A DNA stretch of 64,000 nt from Acidobacteriota bacterium (lineage in GTDB: Bacteria; Acidobacteriota; Terriglobia; Bryobacterales; Bryobacteraceae): contig JAKOTR010000051.1 in assembly GCA_029776225.1 (NCBI GenBank), positions 1-64,000 on the forward strand, in the 5' to 3' direction. Under the pieces are notes generated by a model. It was not told the DNA's origin. It ran no database searches and saw only the letters and a list, made by a program, of their open reading frames with translations. Below are positions 24,863 to 32,917 of the stretch, piece after piece. Both the position numbers and the translations under genes were made by a program. Position 1 is the first letter of the stretch, and each line of letters starts with the position of its first letter.

Positions 24863-25471
24863 CCGATCTTGATCTTGTTGCTTCTCGCCGGCGGTCTTCT
24901 CGCGCAGGACCGCCCGGGTTTGTTTTTCCGTGAGGATTGGAAGGAGATTCCGGCAGCGCTGCCGGTCACGCAGGAACACGTCGCCAACCCGGATCTTGTC
25001 ATGTCGCTCTACGGTCCGGGCAAAGCGGGTATCAAGAAGTCGCACCACGATGTCCCGGCCGACGATCCCTACTACATCTGGAACGGCGATTGCCAGGGGA
25101 CGTGGGCCATCACGCTGCGCCACAAAACGGCGTATGCCGATCTGACGGGACTCGCCAAGATTCGCTGGCGCTCAAAACAGTCCGGTTTCCGCCAGCTCCG
25201 CATCATTCTGAAGCTGGCCGACGGCACCTGGCTTGTCAGCGACGAGAGCGACGGGCCCTCCAGGGACTGGCGCGTGCGCGAGTTCAATATTCAGGACATA
25301 CGCTGGCGCAGGCTCGATATTGAGAAGGTCGTGGAGGGCGACTGGGCGCGGAATCCGAATTTGAGCCGCGTCGACGAAATCGGTTGGACCGACCTGATGC
25401 GCGGCGGCGGCACGCCCGCCTCCTCGCGCGTGGACTGGATTGAGGTCTACGCAAGAGCCGTGAAGCGCTGA
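24860..25471 (+). CDS. small exported protein of unknown function
   Basis: A 203-residue protein with a short signal peptide (PILILLLLAGGLLAQ). The mature part is rich in tryptophan and charged residues (FFREDWKEIPAALPVTQEHV, DPYYIWNGDCQGTWAITLRHK, KIRWRSKQSGFRQLRIILKL, DWIEVYARA) and looks like one beta-sandwich, in the style of carbohydrate-binding modules or laminin-G-like folds. No catalytic motif is visible and no family is recognised. It is divergent from an esterase, so a polysaccharide link is possible but only inferred. TTG at 24869 is an alternative start. Confidence 0.65.
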   Translation: MPILILLLLAGGLLAQDRPGLFFREDWKEIPAALPVTQEHVANPDLVMSLYGPGKAGIKKSHHDVPADDPYYIWNGDCQGTWAITLRHKTAYADLTGLAKIRWRSKQSGFRQLRIILKLADGTWLVSDESDGPSRDWRVREFNIQDIRWRRLDIEKVVEGDWARNPNLSRVDEIGWTDLMRGGGTPASSRVDWIEVYARAVKR

Positions 25472-25522
25472 AGCGGCCCGAACCAGGCCGGCCTGCCTGC
25501 TGGTATGCTGTTCTGCTAGCGT

Positions 25523-26860
25523 GTGAAGGCCGCGTTGTCATCTCCGACGAGCCGCCTTTTGGCCGGCCTGGCGGTCACACTGGCCGCGGTCGCCGTCTTC
25601 TCGCTTTACACGCTGAGGCAAATCGCCGGGCTGAGAGAACTGCAAACCAGCACGGTAGACCGGAACCGCAGGGACTCGCTGCAACTGCTCCGCATACAGA
25701 ACAACCTGCATTCCCTCGGGCTGGCGATGCGGGACATGCTGGATCCCGACGAGCCGTACCCGCTCGAGGCCTGGAAGGGGCAGTTCAACCGGATCCGCCT
25801 GGACCTTGCCGACGCCCTCGAAAAGGAGGCGCACCTCTCGCCCGCCGGGCGCGACCCGGGGCGGCGGCAGTACGTGGCGAACGCCGTATCGCAGTTCTTC
25901 ACCTCGGTGGACCAGTTGTTCGCGCTCGCGCGGGAAAGCGAAGACAAGGCCAGGAAGCTCATCCGCACGTCGCTCCAAGCCCAGCAGGCCGCGCTTACGA
26001 ACACCGTGGCGCGGCTGCTTGTCGAAAACAACGAGGCCGAGCAGCAGGCCATGGAGCGGATCCAGCAAATCTACGCGCGCGTCGAGCGCCAGATCTATGT
26101 CTTCCTGGCCGCGATGCTGCTGGCGATATCCCTTACCTTGCTGTATGTGATCCGCTCGAACCGCCTCCTTTTCGACCGGCTCGCGCTGCTGTCCGAGCAT
26201 CGCAGCGAGCTGGCGCGCAGGCTGATCACGATGCAGGAAGAAATTCTGCGCTCGATATCGCGCGAGCTGCACGATGAGTTCGGCCAGATCCTGACGGCGA
26301 TCGGCGCGATGCTGCGCCGGGCCGAAAAGAAGGGCCTTGCGCCCGGCTCGGAGCTAAAGGAAGAGCTGAACGAGGCGCGCGAGGTTGCCCAGGTTGCACT
26401 GGAGAAGATACGCAGCCTGTCGCAGGTGCTCCATCCCCCGATTCTGGACGACGGCGGGCTGGAAAAAGCGATCGACTGGTATCTTTCCACTTTCGAAAAG
26501 CAGACCGGCATCAAGGTGAAATACGAAAAAGCCGGAGTAGCTCCTCCCATCGCCGACCGCGTCGCCATCAACGTTTACCGCGTGCTTCAGGAGGCGTTGA
26601 ACAACGTGGCGCGCCACTCCCATTCACCGGTCGCCTTTGTTCGGGTGCGGTTCGCGCCGGACCGTTTACAGCTGGAGATAGAAGACCGCGGCGTAGGCAT
26701 GCCTCCAAAGGGCGATTCCTCGCTGAATAGGGGCACCGGGCTGGTGGCGATGCGGGAGCGGGCCGAGTTACTGCGCGGGAGAATCGAGTTCCTTAAGCCG
26801 GGCGAGAAGGGCGTCCTGGTGAGGCTTGATGTCCCGCTCTTGGAGGACGCCGCCGTATGA
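25523..26860 (+). CDS. NarL-type sensor histidine kinase
   Basis: A 445-residue membrane kinase. Two membrane helices (about 10-28 and 193-213) flank an extracytoplasmic helical sensor of about 165 residues resembling four-helix-bundle sensors. The H-box is HisKA_3 type: SRELHDEFGQILTAIGAMLRR with phospho-acceptor H250. The ATPase region has VLQEALNNVARHSHSPVAF (N box), LEIEDRGVGMPPKG (G1) and GTGLVAMRERAELLRG (G2). It would pass phosphate to the response regulator that overlaps it by four bases. The GTG start follows a -10-like TATGCT by 13 bases, without a clear Shine-Dalgarno sequence. The signal sensed is unknown. Confidence 0.88.
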   Translation: MKAALSSPTSRLLAGLAVTLAAVAVFSLYTLRQIAGLRELQTSTVDRNRRDSLQLLRIQNNLHSLGLAMRDMLDPDEPYPLEAWKGQFNRIRLDLADALEKEAHLSPAGRDPGRRQYVANAVSQFFTSVDQLFALARESEDKARKLIRTSLQAQQAALTNTVARLLVENNEAEQQAMERIQQIYARVERQIYVFLAAMLLAISLTLLYVIRSNRLLFDRLALLSEHRSELARRLITMQEEILRSISRELHDEFGQILTAIGAMLRRAEKKGLAPGSELKEELNEAREVAQVALEKIRSLSQVLHPPILDDGGLEKAIDWYLSTFEKQTGIKVKYEKAGVAPPIADRVAINVYRVLQEALNNVARHSHSPVAFVRVRFAPDRLQLEIEDRGVGMPPKGDSSLNRGTGLVAMRERAELLRGRIEFLKPGEKGVLVRLDVPLLEDAAV

Positions 26861-27486
26861 GCGATGTAATCTCAGTCCTGTTAGTGGACGACCACGCGCT
26901 GGTGCGGAAAGGATTCCGGCGGATGATCGAGGATGACCCCGGCATTGCCGTAATCGGAGAAGCAAGCAACGGGATGGAAGCCGTACAGCTCGCGCAACAG
27001 CTCAGGCCGCGGGTGATCGTAATGGATATGGCGATGCCGGGGATGGACGGGGTCCAGGCGACGCGCGAGATCCTCCGGCGCCTGCCGGAAACCGCCATTG
27101 TGATTCTCAGCATGTATGCCCAGGAAAGTTACGTCCGGCACGCGTTCGATGCCGGAGCGCTGGGCTACATCCTCAAAAACGCGATCGACGTGGATCTCGC
27201 CGCCGCGATCCGCGACGTTGCCGCCGGAAAGCGCGTGCTGGACCCGGGGCTGATCGCCGCCGAACGCGAGCCCGACGACGTGTTCGGCCGCCTCACCCAG
27301 CGCGAAAAACAGATCCTGCAACTGATCGCCGAAGGCCATTCCAACAGGGAGATCGCGGCCATGCTGAATCTGAGTGTAAACACCGTGGCTGTGCACAGGG
27401 CGAATCTGATGGACGCCTTGGGCATCCACCGCACGGCCGAGCTGGTGCTCTATGCGGTCCGCAAGGGTTTGGTAAGGGTGCCATGA
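26857..27486 (+). CDS. NarL/FixJ-type response regulator
   Basis: A 209-residue regulator with all receiver residues: LLVDDHALVRKGF (acidic pair D11/D12), phospho-acceptor D57 (RVIVMDMAMPGMDG) and lysine in GYILKNAIDVD. Residues about 142-205 form the LuxR-type DNA-binding domain (LTQREKQILQLIAEGHSNRE, NLSVNTVAVHRANLMDALG). Coupled to the kinase by ATGA overlap and to the CRTAC1 gene by another (ATGA at 27483). The genes it controls are unknown; the coupled CRTAC1 protein is the obvious first candidate partner. Confidence 0.9.
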   Translation: MSDVISVLLVDDHALVRKGFRRMIEDDPGIAVIGEASNGMEAVQLAQQLRPRVIVMDMAMPGMDGVQATREILRRLPETAIVILSMYAQESYVRHAFDAGALGYILKNAIDVDLAAAIRDVAAGKRVLDPGLIAAEREPDDVFGRLTQREKQILQLIAEGHSNREIAAMLNLSVNTVAVHRANLMDALGIHRTAELVLYAVRKGLVRVP

Positions 27487-29156
27487 GGTGCAGGAGCTTC
27501 CTTTTCGGGCTGCCCGCTTTTCTTGCGGCTCTTGCGGCGCCGCAGCACAAACTCGGCTTTCGCTTCGAGGATGTCACCGCGCGCGCCGGACTGGTCTTCC
27601 AGCACAACAACGGGGCTTTCGGAGGCAAGTACCTGCCGGAGACCATGGGCTCTGGCTGCGCCTTTCTGGATTACGACAACGACGGCTGGCCGGACATTCT
27701 GCTGGTGAACGGCATGGACTGGCCGGGGCGCCGCAAACAGCGCAGCACCATGCGCCTCTACCGCAACAATGGCGACGGCACATTCACGGACGTGACGCGC
27801 CGCGCGGGGCTCGATATCGAGATGTATGGAATGGGCGTGGCCGTGGGCGACTACGACAACGACGGTTTCCAGGATATCTTCATTTCCTGCGTTGGCCAGA
27901 ACCGGCTTTTCCGGAACACCGGCAAGGGCTCGTTCGTCGATGTGACCGAGCGCGCCGGCCTGGGGGGCCGCAACGCGTTTTCCAGCTCCGCGCTGTGGTT
28001 CGACTACGATCGCGACGGGCTGCTTGACCTGTTCGTCGCCAACTACGTCAAGTGGTCGGCTGATATCGACGTCTTCTGCACGATGGATGGCAAGCAGAAG
28101 GCCTACTGCACTCCTGAAGCGTACCGCGGAGCCACCTGCTGGCTGTTCCGCAACCGCGGCGACGGCACGTTTGAGGACGTCACCGCGAAAAGCGGCATCT
28201 TCGACACCAGCTCGAAGTCGCTCGGCGTGGCGATGTTCGACTACGATCTGGACGGGTGGATCGACCTGTTCGTGGCCAACGACACCGAGCCCAACAAGCT
28301 CTATCACAACCAGCGCGACGGCACGTTCCAGGACGCGGCGCTGCGTGCGGGCGTGGCCTTGAGCGAGGAAGGCAAAGCGCGCGGCGGAATGGGCGCGGAT
28401 GCGGGCGACTTCGACAACTCCGGCATCCCGAGCCTGGTGGTGACTAACTTCGACAATGAAATGCTGGGCTTTTATCAGGCCAGTAAACGCGGTTTGTATG
28501 TGGACAAGGCGCCGCGCTCGGAGATAGGCCGCCGTTCGCGCCGCAGCCTGGGATTCGGGTGTTTCTTCTTCGATGCCGATCTCGATGGCTTACTGGATCT
28601 GCTGGTTGTTAACGGCCACATTGACGAGACGGTGACCACCGTACGGCGCGACGTGCAGTACGCGCAGCCGCCCCACCTCTTCCTGAATTGCGGCCCCGAT
28701 GGGTTCCGCGATGTGGCCGAAGAGGCCGGTGGAGGGTTCGCAAACCCGAAAGTCGGACGCGGGGCCGCCTTTGCCGACTTCGACCGCGACGGCGATCTGG
28801 ACGTTCTCATCACCACCAATCACGGTCCCGCGTATCTGTATCGAAACGATCAGTTTTCCGGAAACCACAGTATCCGGTTCCGGCTCATCGGAACGAAGTC
28901 GAACCGGGACGCAATCGGGGCGGTGGTGAAGATCTACTACGGCGGGGAGTCCGGCTCGCGCATCGTGAAAAGCGGATCGAGCTACCTGTCGCAATCCGAA
29001 CTGGCGCTCACATTCGGATTGGGCAAGCACAACAGGGTGGACCGTGCGGTTATAACATGGCCGAACGGCCGTGTCGAAGAGCACAAGAACCTTGCCGCGG
29101 GCCGCCTCTATGAGTGCGTCGAGGGGAAGCTCATCCGCGACACCGGCGGTTTTTGA
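27483..29156 (+). CDS. CRTAC1/ASPIC-UnbV family FG-GAP repeat protein
   Basis: A 557-residue exported protein. A short leader (SFLFGLPAFLAALAAPQ) is followed by seven or so FG-GAP/VCBS blades with calcium-type DxDxDG loops (DYDNDGWPDILLVNG, DYDNDGFQDIFISC, DYDRDGLLDLFVANY, DYDLDGWIDLFVAND, DADLDGLLDLLVVNG, DFDRDGDLDVLITT). The C-terminal ASPIC/UnbV domain (about 470-555) has IGAVVKIYYGGESGSRIVKSG and ALTFGLGKHNRVDRAVITWPNG. The family is abundant in Acidobacteria and thought to mediate surface or carbohydrate binding. Unusually it is translationally coupled to a two-component system rather than to a TPR/CRTAC1 cluster. Confidence 0.88.
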   Translation: MRCRSFLFGLPAFLAALAAPQHKLGFRFEDVTARAGLVFQHNNGAFGGKYLPETMGSGCAFLDYDNDGWPDILLVNGMDWPGRRKQRSTMRLYRNNGDGTFTDVTRRAGLDIEMYGMGVAVGDYDNDGFQDIFISCVGQNRLFRNTGKGSFVDVTERAGLGGRNAFSSSALWFDYDRDGLLDLFVANYVKWSADIDVFCTMDGKQKAYCTPEAYRGATCWLFRNRGDGTFEDVTAKSGIFDTSSKSLGVAMFDYDLDGWIDLFVANDTEPNKLYHNQRDGTFQDAALRAGVALSEEGKARGGMGADAGDFDNSGIPSLVVTNFDNEMLGFYQASKRGLYVDKAPRSEIGRRSRRSLGFGCFFFDADLDGLLDLLVVNGHIDETVTTVRRDVQYAQPPHLFLNCGPDGFRDVAEEAGGGFANPKVGRGAAFADFDRDGDLDVLITTNHGPAYLYRNDQFSGNHSIRFRLIGTKSNRDAIGAVVKIYYGGESGSRIVKSGSSYLSQSELALTFGLGKHNRVDRAVITWPNGRVEEHKNLAAGRLYECVEGKLIRDTGGF

Positions 29157-29199
29157 AAAAACCATTCCATTTATCACCTGTTTGATGTACTCTGCAAGT

Positions 29200-29382
29200 A
29201 TGGCAACTACTAAGAAGAAGGCAGCTAAGACTGCAGCAAAAAAGAAGGCCGCTCCAAAGGCCGCAAAGAAAGCAGCGGTGAAAAAGACCACCGCGAAGAA
29301 GTCTGTTGTGAAAAAGAAGGCGGTAGCAAAGAAGTCCGCCAAGAAAACCGCCAAGGCCGCAAAGGCCGCCAAGAAGGCTTAG
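29200..29382 (+). CDS. histone H1-like lysine/alanine-rich protein
   Basis: A 60-residue protein made almost wholly of K, A, T and V, with repeating KKAA/AKK units, like the C-terminal tails of eukaryotic histone H1 and bacterial Hc1/AlgR3-type nucleoid proteins. It would bind DNA through charge and may act as a nucleoid-compacting factor. A -10-like TACTCT (29188-29193) ends six bases before the ATG and there is no Shine-Dalgarno sequence, suggesting a leaderless transcript. A hairpin at 29403-29425 would end it, so it appears to be a stand-alone unit. Codon use is AAG/GCC-biased, in keeping with the repeats. Confidence 0.75.
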   Translation: MATTKKKAAKTAAKKKAAPKAAKKAAVKKTTAKKSVVKKKAVAKKSAKKTAKAAKAAKKA

Positions 29383-29402
29383 TGAATCCATCTCTTCTTT
29401 GA

Positions 29403-29425
29403 GGCCGCTCGCAGTTTGAGCGGCC
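29403..29425 (+). terminator. hairpin terminator after histone-like gene
   Basis: Eight-pair perfect stem GGCCGCTC/GAGCGGCC with loop GCAGTTT. The T-tract afterwards is weak (CTGATTGTCC). Confidence 0.6.
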
Positions 29426-29505
29426 CTGATTGTCCTTCCGCAAGTTTGCCTGCACCGCCCTCGTCAACTCCGGCTTTTCCGCACTACCATATAGGCTATA
29501 TAGGC

Positions 29506-32133
29506 TTGGCTTCGATCCAGACATCCCTGTTCCGGCAGGCCGGCGCCGCTCCGGCCAAAGCTGCTCTGGCCGCTCCCGGCCGTTGTCCGCTCACCTACTC
29601 CGCGCTCGCGGCGCTGATCGAGCAGGCTTCGGCGGACTTGCGCCGCTTCGGAGTGGCGCCGGGCGAGCGCGTCGCCCTCATTGCTCCTAACGGTCCCGAG
29701 ATGGCGGCCGCGTTCCTCGCGATTACGTCCGTAGCCTCCTGCGCGCCGCTCAATCCCGCCTATCGCGCCGAGGAGTTCGCGTTCTATCTCGAGGACCTGC
29801 GCGCCAGCACGCTGGTGGTTGCCGAAGGCATGGCCGCCGAGGCAGTGCAAGTGGCCCGCGATCTCGGACTGCGGTTGGTCGAACTCAGACCGGACACAGG
29901 CGGCGCGGCAGGTTCGTTCACCTTTTGTGGAACTCCGGCGGCGGCAGCGCCGGCCGGGCGTGTGCCTGGTCCGGAAGATGAAGCTCTCGTGCTGCACACC
30001 TCGGGCACGACGTCGCGCCCCAAGCTCGTGCCGCTTTCGCATGGGAACCTGGTTGCTTCCGCACGCGCCATACGGACAAGTCTGGAGCTGACGCCAGACG
30101 ACCGCTGTCTGAACGTGATGCCGCTGTTCCACGTGCACGGGCTGGTGGCTGCGCTGCTTGCTTCTCTGGAAGCCGGCGCGGAGGTGGCGTGCTGCCCGGG
30201 ATTCGTTCCTGCGCGCTTCTTCGAATGGATGGACGAGCTGGCGCCGACGTGGTACACCGCCGTCCCCACCATGCACCGTATGGTTTTCGAAGCCGCCGAG
30301 CAGAACCGCGGTTCGATTGCGCGCAGCCGGCTGCGGTTCATCCGCTCCTGCTCGGCGGCGCTGCCTCCTACGCTGATGGCTTCGCTCGAATCGGCTTTCG
30401 GCGTTCCGGTGATCGAGGCGTACGGGATGACGGAGGCGGCGCACCAGATCGCGTCGAACCCGCTGCCCCCGCGCGCGCGCAAGCCGGGGTCGGTCGGTGT
30501 GGCGGCAGGCCCGGAAATCGCCGTGATGGATGCCGCGGGCGTTCTGCTTCCGCGAGGGCAGTCCGGGGAGGTCGTGATCCGCGGCCCGAACGTGACCGCG
30601 GGCTACGAGGGGAACCCGGAGGCCAACGCGAGCGCCTTCACAAACGGCTGGTTTCGCACCGGCGATGAGGGCTACCTCGACGAGGAAGGGTATCTGTTCC
30701 TCACCGGGCGGCTTAAGGAGCTGATCAATCGCGGCGGCGAAAAGATCGCTCCGCGCGAAATCGACGAGGCGTTGCTCGCTCATCCCGCGGTGGCCCAGGC
30801 GGTTGCATTCGCGGTGCCCCACTCAAAACTTGGCGAGGCGGTCGCCGCAGCCGTAACGCTCAACGGCAAGGCCGACGAACTGGAGTTGCGGAACCACGCC
30901 GCCGGACGGCTCGCGCACTTCAAAGTCCCCGAGCGCATTTTCATCGTGGAGAGCTTGCCCAAGGGGCCTACGGGGAAGTTGCAGCGGATCGGCTTGGCGG
31001 AGAAGCTGGGCGTCACGGAAGCTGACCTGCGCCGTTCGTGGAGCCCGCAGGCAAACGAGCCTCCGCGTAACCGGCGTGAGCGGATACTGGCGCGCTGCTT
31101 CGCCCAGGTGCTCTCGCGCAAAGAGCTCCCCGGCATCCACGACAATTTCTTCACTGTGCTCGGCGGCGATTCCCTGAAAGCCGCCGAGCTGATGGTTCGC
31201 GTGGAAGAGGAAACCGGCGTTGCGCCGCAGTTAGAGGCGTTCTTTGCGAATCCCACCGTCGCCGGGCTGGCTTCCGCGCTCGATGCGAGCGGGCAACGGG
31301 GCAGCCGCTTTCTGGTTGCCGTACGCGCCTCGGGAACTCTGCCGCCGCTGGTTTGCATTCCGGGCGCCCGCGGAGACATCTCGGGATTTTACAATCTCGC
31401 CCGGCGGCTCCACCCGGGGCGTCCGGTTTACGCGCTGCGCTCGCCGCGCGCCCGCGGGCCCTACCGTCGCTACCGCATCGAGGACCTGGCGCAAGAGTAC
31501 CTGGAAGAAGTGCTGGAACGGGTGCCGCAGCAGGAGATAGCGCTGCTGGGCGTCTGCGCTGGAGCGCCGGCCACGCTGGAGCTGGCGCACAGGTTGACCG
31601 CTGCGGGGCGGCGGATCAAGCTGATTGCGCTTCTTGACAGCTACAACGTTGCCGCGTTCCGCGCACTTCCGGCCCTACAAAGGCTGCGCCTGCTGCTCGA
31701 TCAGCTCCGGCGGCGCGCCGCGTACATTCGCAGGAACATGCGCGGAGGAGGCACCGGGACTGCGCAAGTTGACCTATGGCGGCGTTTTCGCGCGTTCTGC
31801 CGGGTACGGCGGGACGCCTGCGGTAAGGTTCTGTACCGGGTTTTTGTCCGGGTCCGCATCCCGCTTCCCAAATGGCTTCAGAATCCGCACTACGCCTGTG
31901 TCGATGCCGGGCGGCGCTACAACCCGGCGCCCTGGGATGGGCCCGGATTGCTGCTCCGCGTCGAAGAGCCGCGCGCGGGCTCGTTCGATCTGGAGGGCAT
32001 GGGCTGGAGCGGAGTGTTCACCGGCGGCTATGAGTTGAAAGAAGTGCCGGGCGGACACCTGACCTGCCTCAAGGAGCCTTACGTCGGTGCTGTTGCCGCT
32101 CAGCTTGAGCAGGCGCTCGCATCAAAATCATGA
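29506..32133 (+). CDS. NRPS-like adenylation-carrier-thioesterase protein
   Basis: An 875-residue three-domain enzyme. Residues about 1-505 are an adenylating enzyme with P-loop LHTSGTTSRPKLVPLSHGN, YGMTEAAHQ, WFRTGDEGYLDEEGYLFLTGRLKE and GPTGKLQR; INRGGEKIAPREIDEA resembles acyl-CoA/oxalyl-CoA synthetases more than amino-acid A domains. Residues about 530-600 are a carrier domain (DNFFTVLGGDSLKAAEL, phosphopantetheine serine S556). Residues about 615-875 are a thioesterase with LLGVCAGAPATLEL, so the nucleophile is cysteine (C684) where serine is usual; D711 and H851 (GGHLTCLKEP) complete the triad. It would activate an acid, hold it as a thioester and release it or pass it on. TTG 29506 is chosen because the distal TTG at 29416 lies inside the preceding hairpin. 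A -10-like TAGGCT lies eight bases upstream. Confidence 0.85.
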   Translation: MASIQTSLFRQAGAAPAKAALAAPGRCPLTYSALAALIEQASADLRRFGVAPGERVALIAPNGPEMAAAFLAITSVASCAPLNPAYRAEEFAFYLEDLRASTLVVAEGMAAEAVQVARDLGLRLVELRPDTGGAAGSFTFCGTPAAAAPAGRVPGPEDEALVLHTSGTTSRPKLVPLSHGNLVASARAIRTSLELTPDDRCLNVMPLFHVHGLVAALLASLEAGAEVACCPGFVPARFFEWMDELAPTWYTAVPTMHRMVFEAAEQNRGSIARSRLRFIRSCSAALPPTLMASLESAFGVPVIEAYGMTEAAHQIASNPLPPRARKPGSVGVAAGPEIAVMDAAGVLLPRGQSGEVVIRGPNVTAGYEGNPEANASAFTNGWFRTGDEGYLDEEGYLFLTGRLKELINRGGEKIAPREIDEALLAHPAVAQAVAFAVPHSKLGEAVAAAVTLNGKADELELRNHAAGRLAHFKVPERIFIVESLPKGPTGKLQRIGLAEKLGVTEADLRRSWSPQANEPPRNRRERILARCFAQVLSRKELPGIHDNFFTVLGGDSLKAAELMVRVEEETGVAPQLEAFFANPTVAGLASALDASGQRGSRFLVAVRASGTLPPLVCIPGARGDISGFYNLARRLHPGRPVYALRSPRARGPYRRYRIEDLAQEYLEEVLERVPQQEIALLGVCAGAPATLELAHRLTAAGRRIKLIALLDSYNVAAFRALPALQRLRLLLDQLRRRAAYIRRNMRGGGTGTAQVDLWRRFRAFCRVRRDACGKVLYRVFVRVRIPLPKWLQNPHYACVDAGRRYNPAPWDGPGLLLRVEEPRAGSFDLEGMGWSGVFTGGYELKEVPGGHLTCLKEPYVGAVAAQLEQALASKS

Positions 32134-32883
32134 ACCGGGGCGCTCCGGCTTGCGCCCGCAGGCCGCGACAAACACGGCCGTATAGCAGCGCGTGGGGAGT
32201 GTCCCGGCGAGGGAAAACAGTTTCAGCAGCGCGCCGATCACCCGGTCTCCGGCGCGCAAACGCCGCAGCGCCATGAACAGGAGGGTCGAGAGGAACCGCG
32301 GATTGTGCAGCAGCAGGTCGGTGCTGATCGGTTCCAGCCCGGCATGTTTCAGCAGGCGCACCAGTTCGCTGCTACTGGCGGTGTGTCCCAGCCGGAAGGA
32401 GATGCCGCACCATTGCACTCCCGCACGGAACAGCCGGTAGAGCGGATTTCGCGGGTTATCCAACGTGATCAGCAGCAGGCCGCCCGGTTTCAGCACGCGC
32501 GCGAGTTCGCAAATGGAATGCTGCAAATCCTCCGCTACTTCGAAATGATCGAGCGTGGAGTTGGACAGCACCAGATCGATCGAATCGTTCTTGAATGGGA
32601 GGCGCCGCACGTCGGCGGCGGCGAAGCCGGAGTTCCCGTCGAGCCGGAGCGCCGCGCGCCGGGCCGTGCTCTCGTCCACATCGATCCCGAGCTTCAGATC
32701 GGCTTCGAAAGGCAATGAGGAGAGGAGCTCGTCCTCCCCGTTCGCCTCCTCGAAGAGATCGGTCTTGAGCACCACCGCTACCCTGCGCTGTTGCACGTTG
32801 CGGCAGATCCACTCCAGGTGTACTTCCTTCTTTTGCTTCGCAACCAAAGGATCCAGATACCAATTTGGAGGGCGGTTGCGCAC
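32128..32883 (-). CDS. class I SAM-dependent methyltransferase
   Basis: A 251-residue Methyltransf_11-type protein. The SAM-binding region is modified at the glycine-rich motif (LKLGIDVDESTARRAALRL) with AAADVRRLPFKNDSIDLVLSNSTLDHFE (motifs II/III) and ELARVLKPGGLLLITLDNPRNPLYRL following. A C-terminal hydrophobic stretch (SLAGTLPTRCYTAVFVAACG) ends the fold. Substrate unknown. Its tail overlaps the tail of the A-T-TE gene by six bases, convergent, so the two belong to separate transcripts. It diverges from the membrane protein at 32918 with a 34-base spacer. Confidence 0.8.
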   Translation of the reverse strand: MRNRPPNWYLDPLVAKQKKEVHLEWICRNVQQRRVAVVLKTDLFEEANGEDELLSSLPFEADLKLGIDVDESTARRAALRLDGNSGFAAADVRRLPFKNDSIDLVLSNSTLDHFEVAEDLQHSICELARVLKPGGLLLITLDNPRNPLYRLFRAGVQWCGISFRLGHTASSSELVRLLKHAGLEPISTDLLLHNPRFLSTLLFMALRRLRAGDRVIGALLKLFSLAGTLPTRCYTAVFVAACGRKPERPGS

Positions 32884-32917
32884 TTCGGGACAATGATACC
32901 CCGTTTACAGGCTTACA

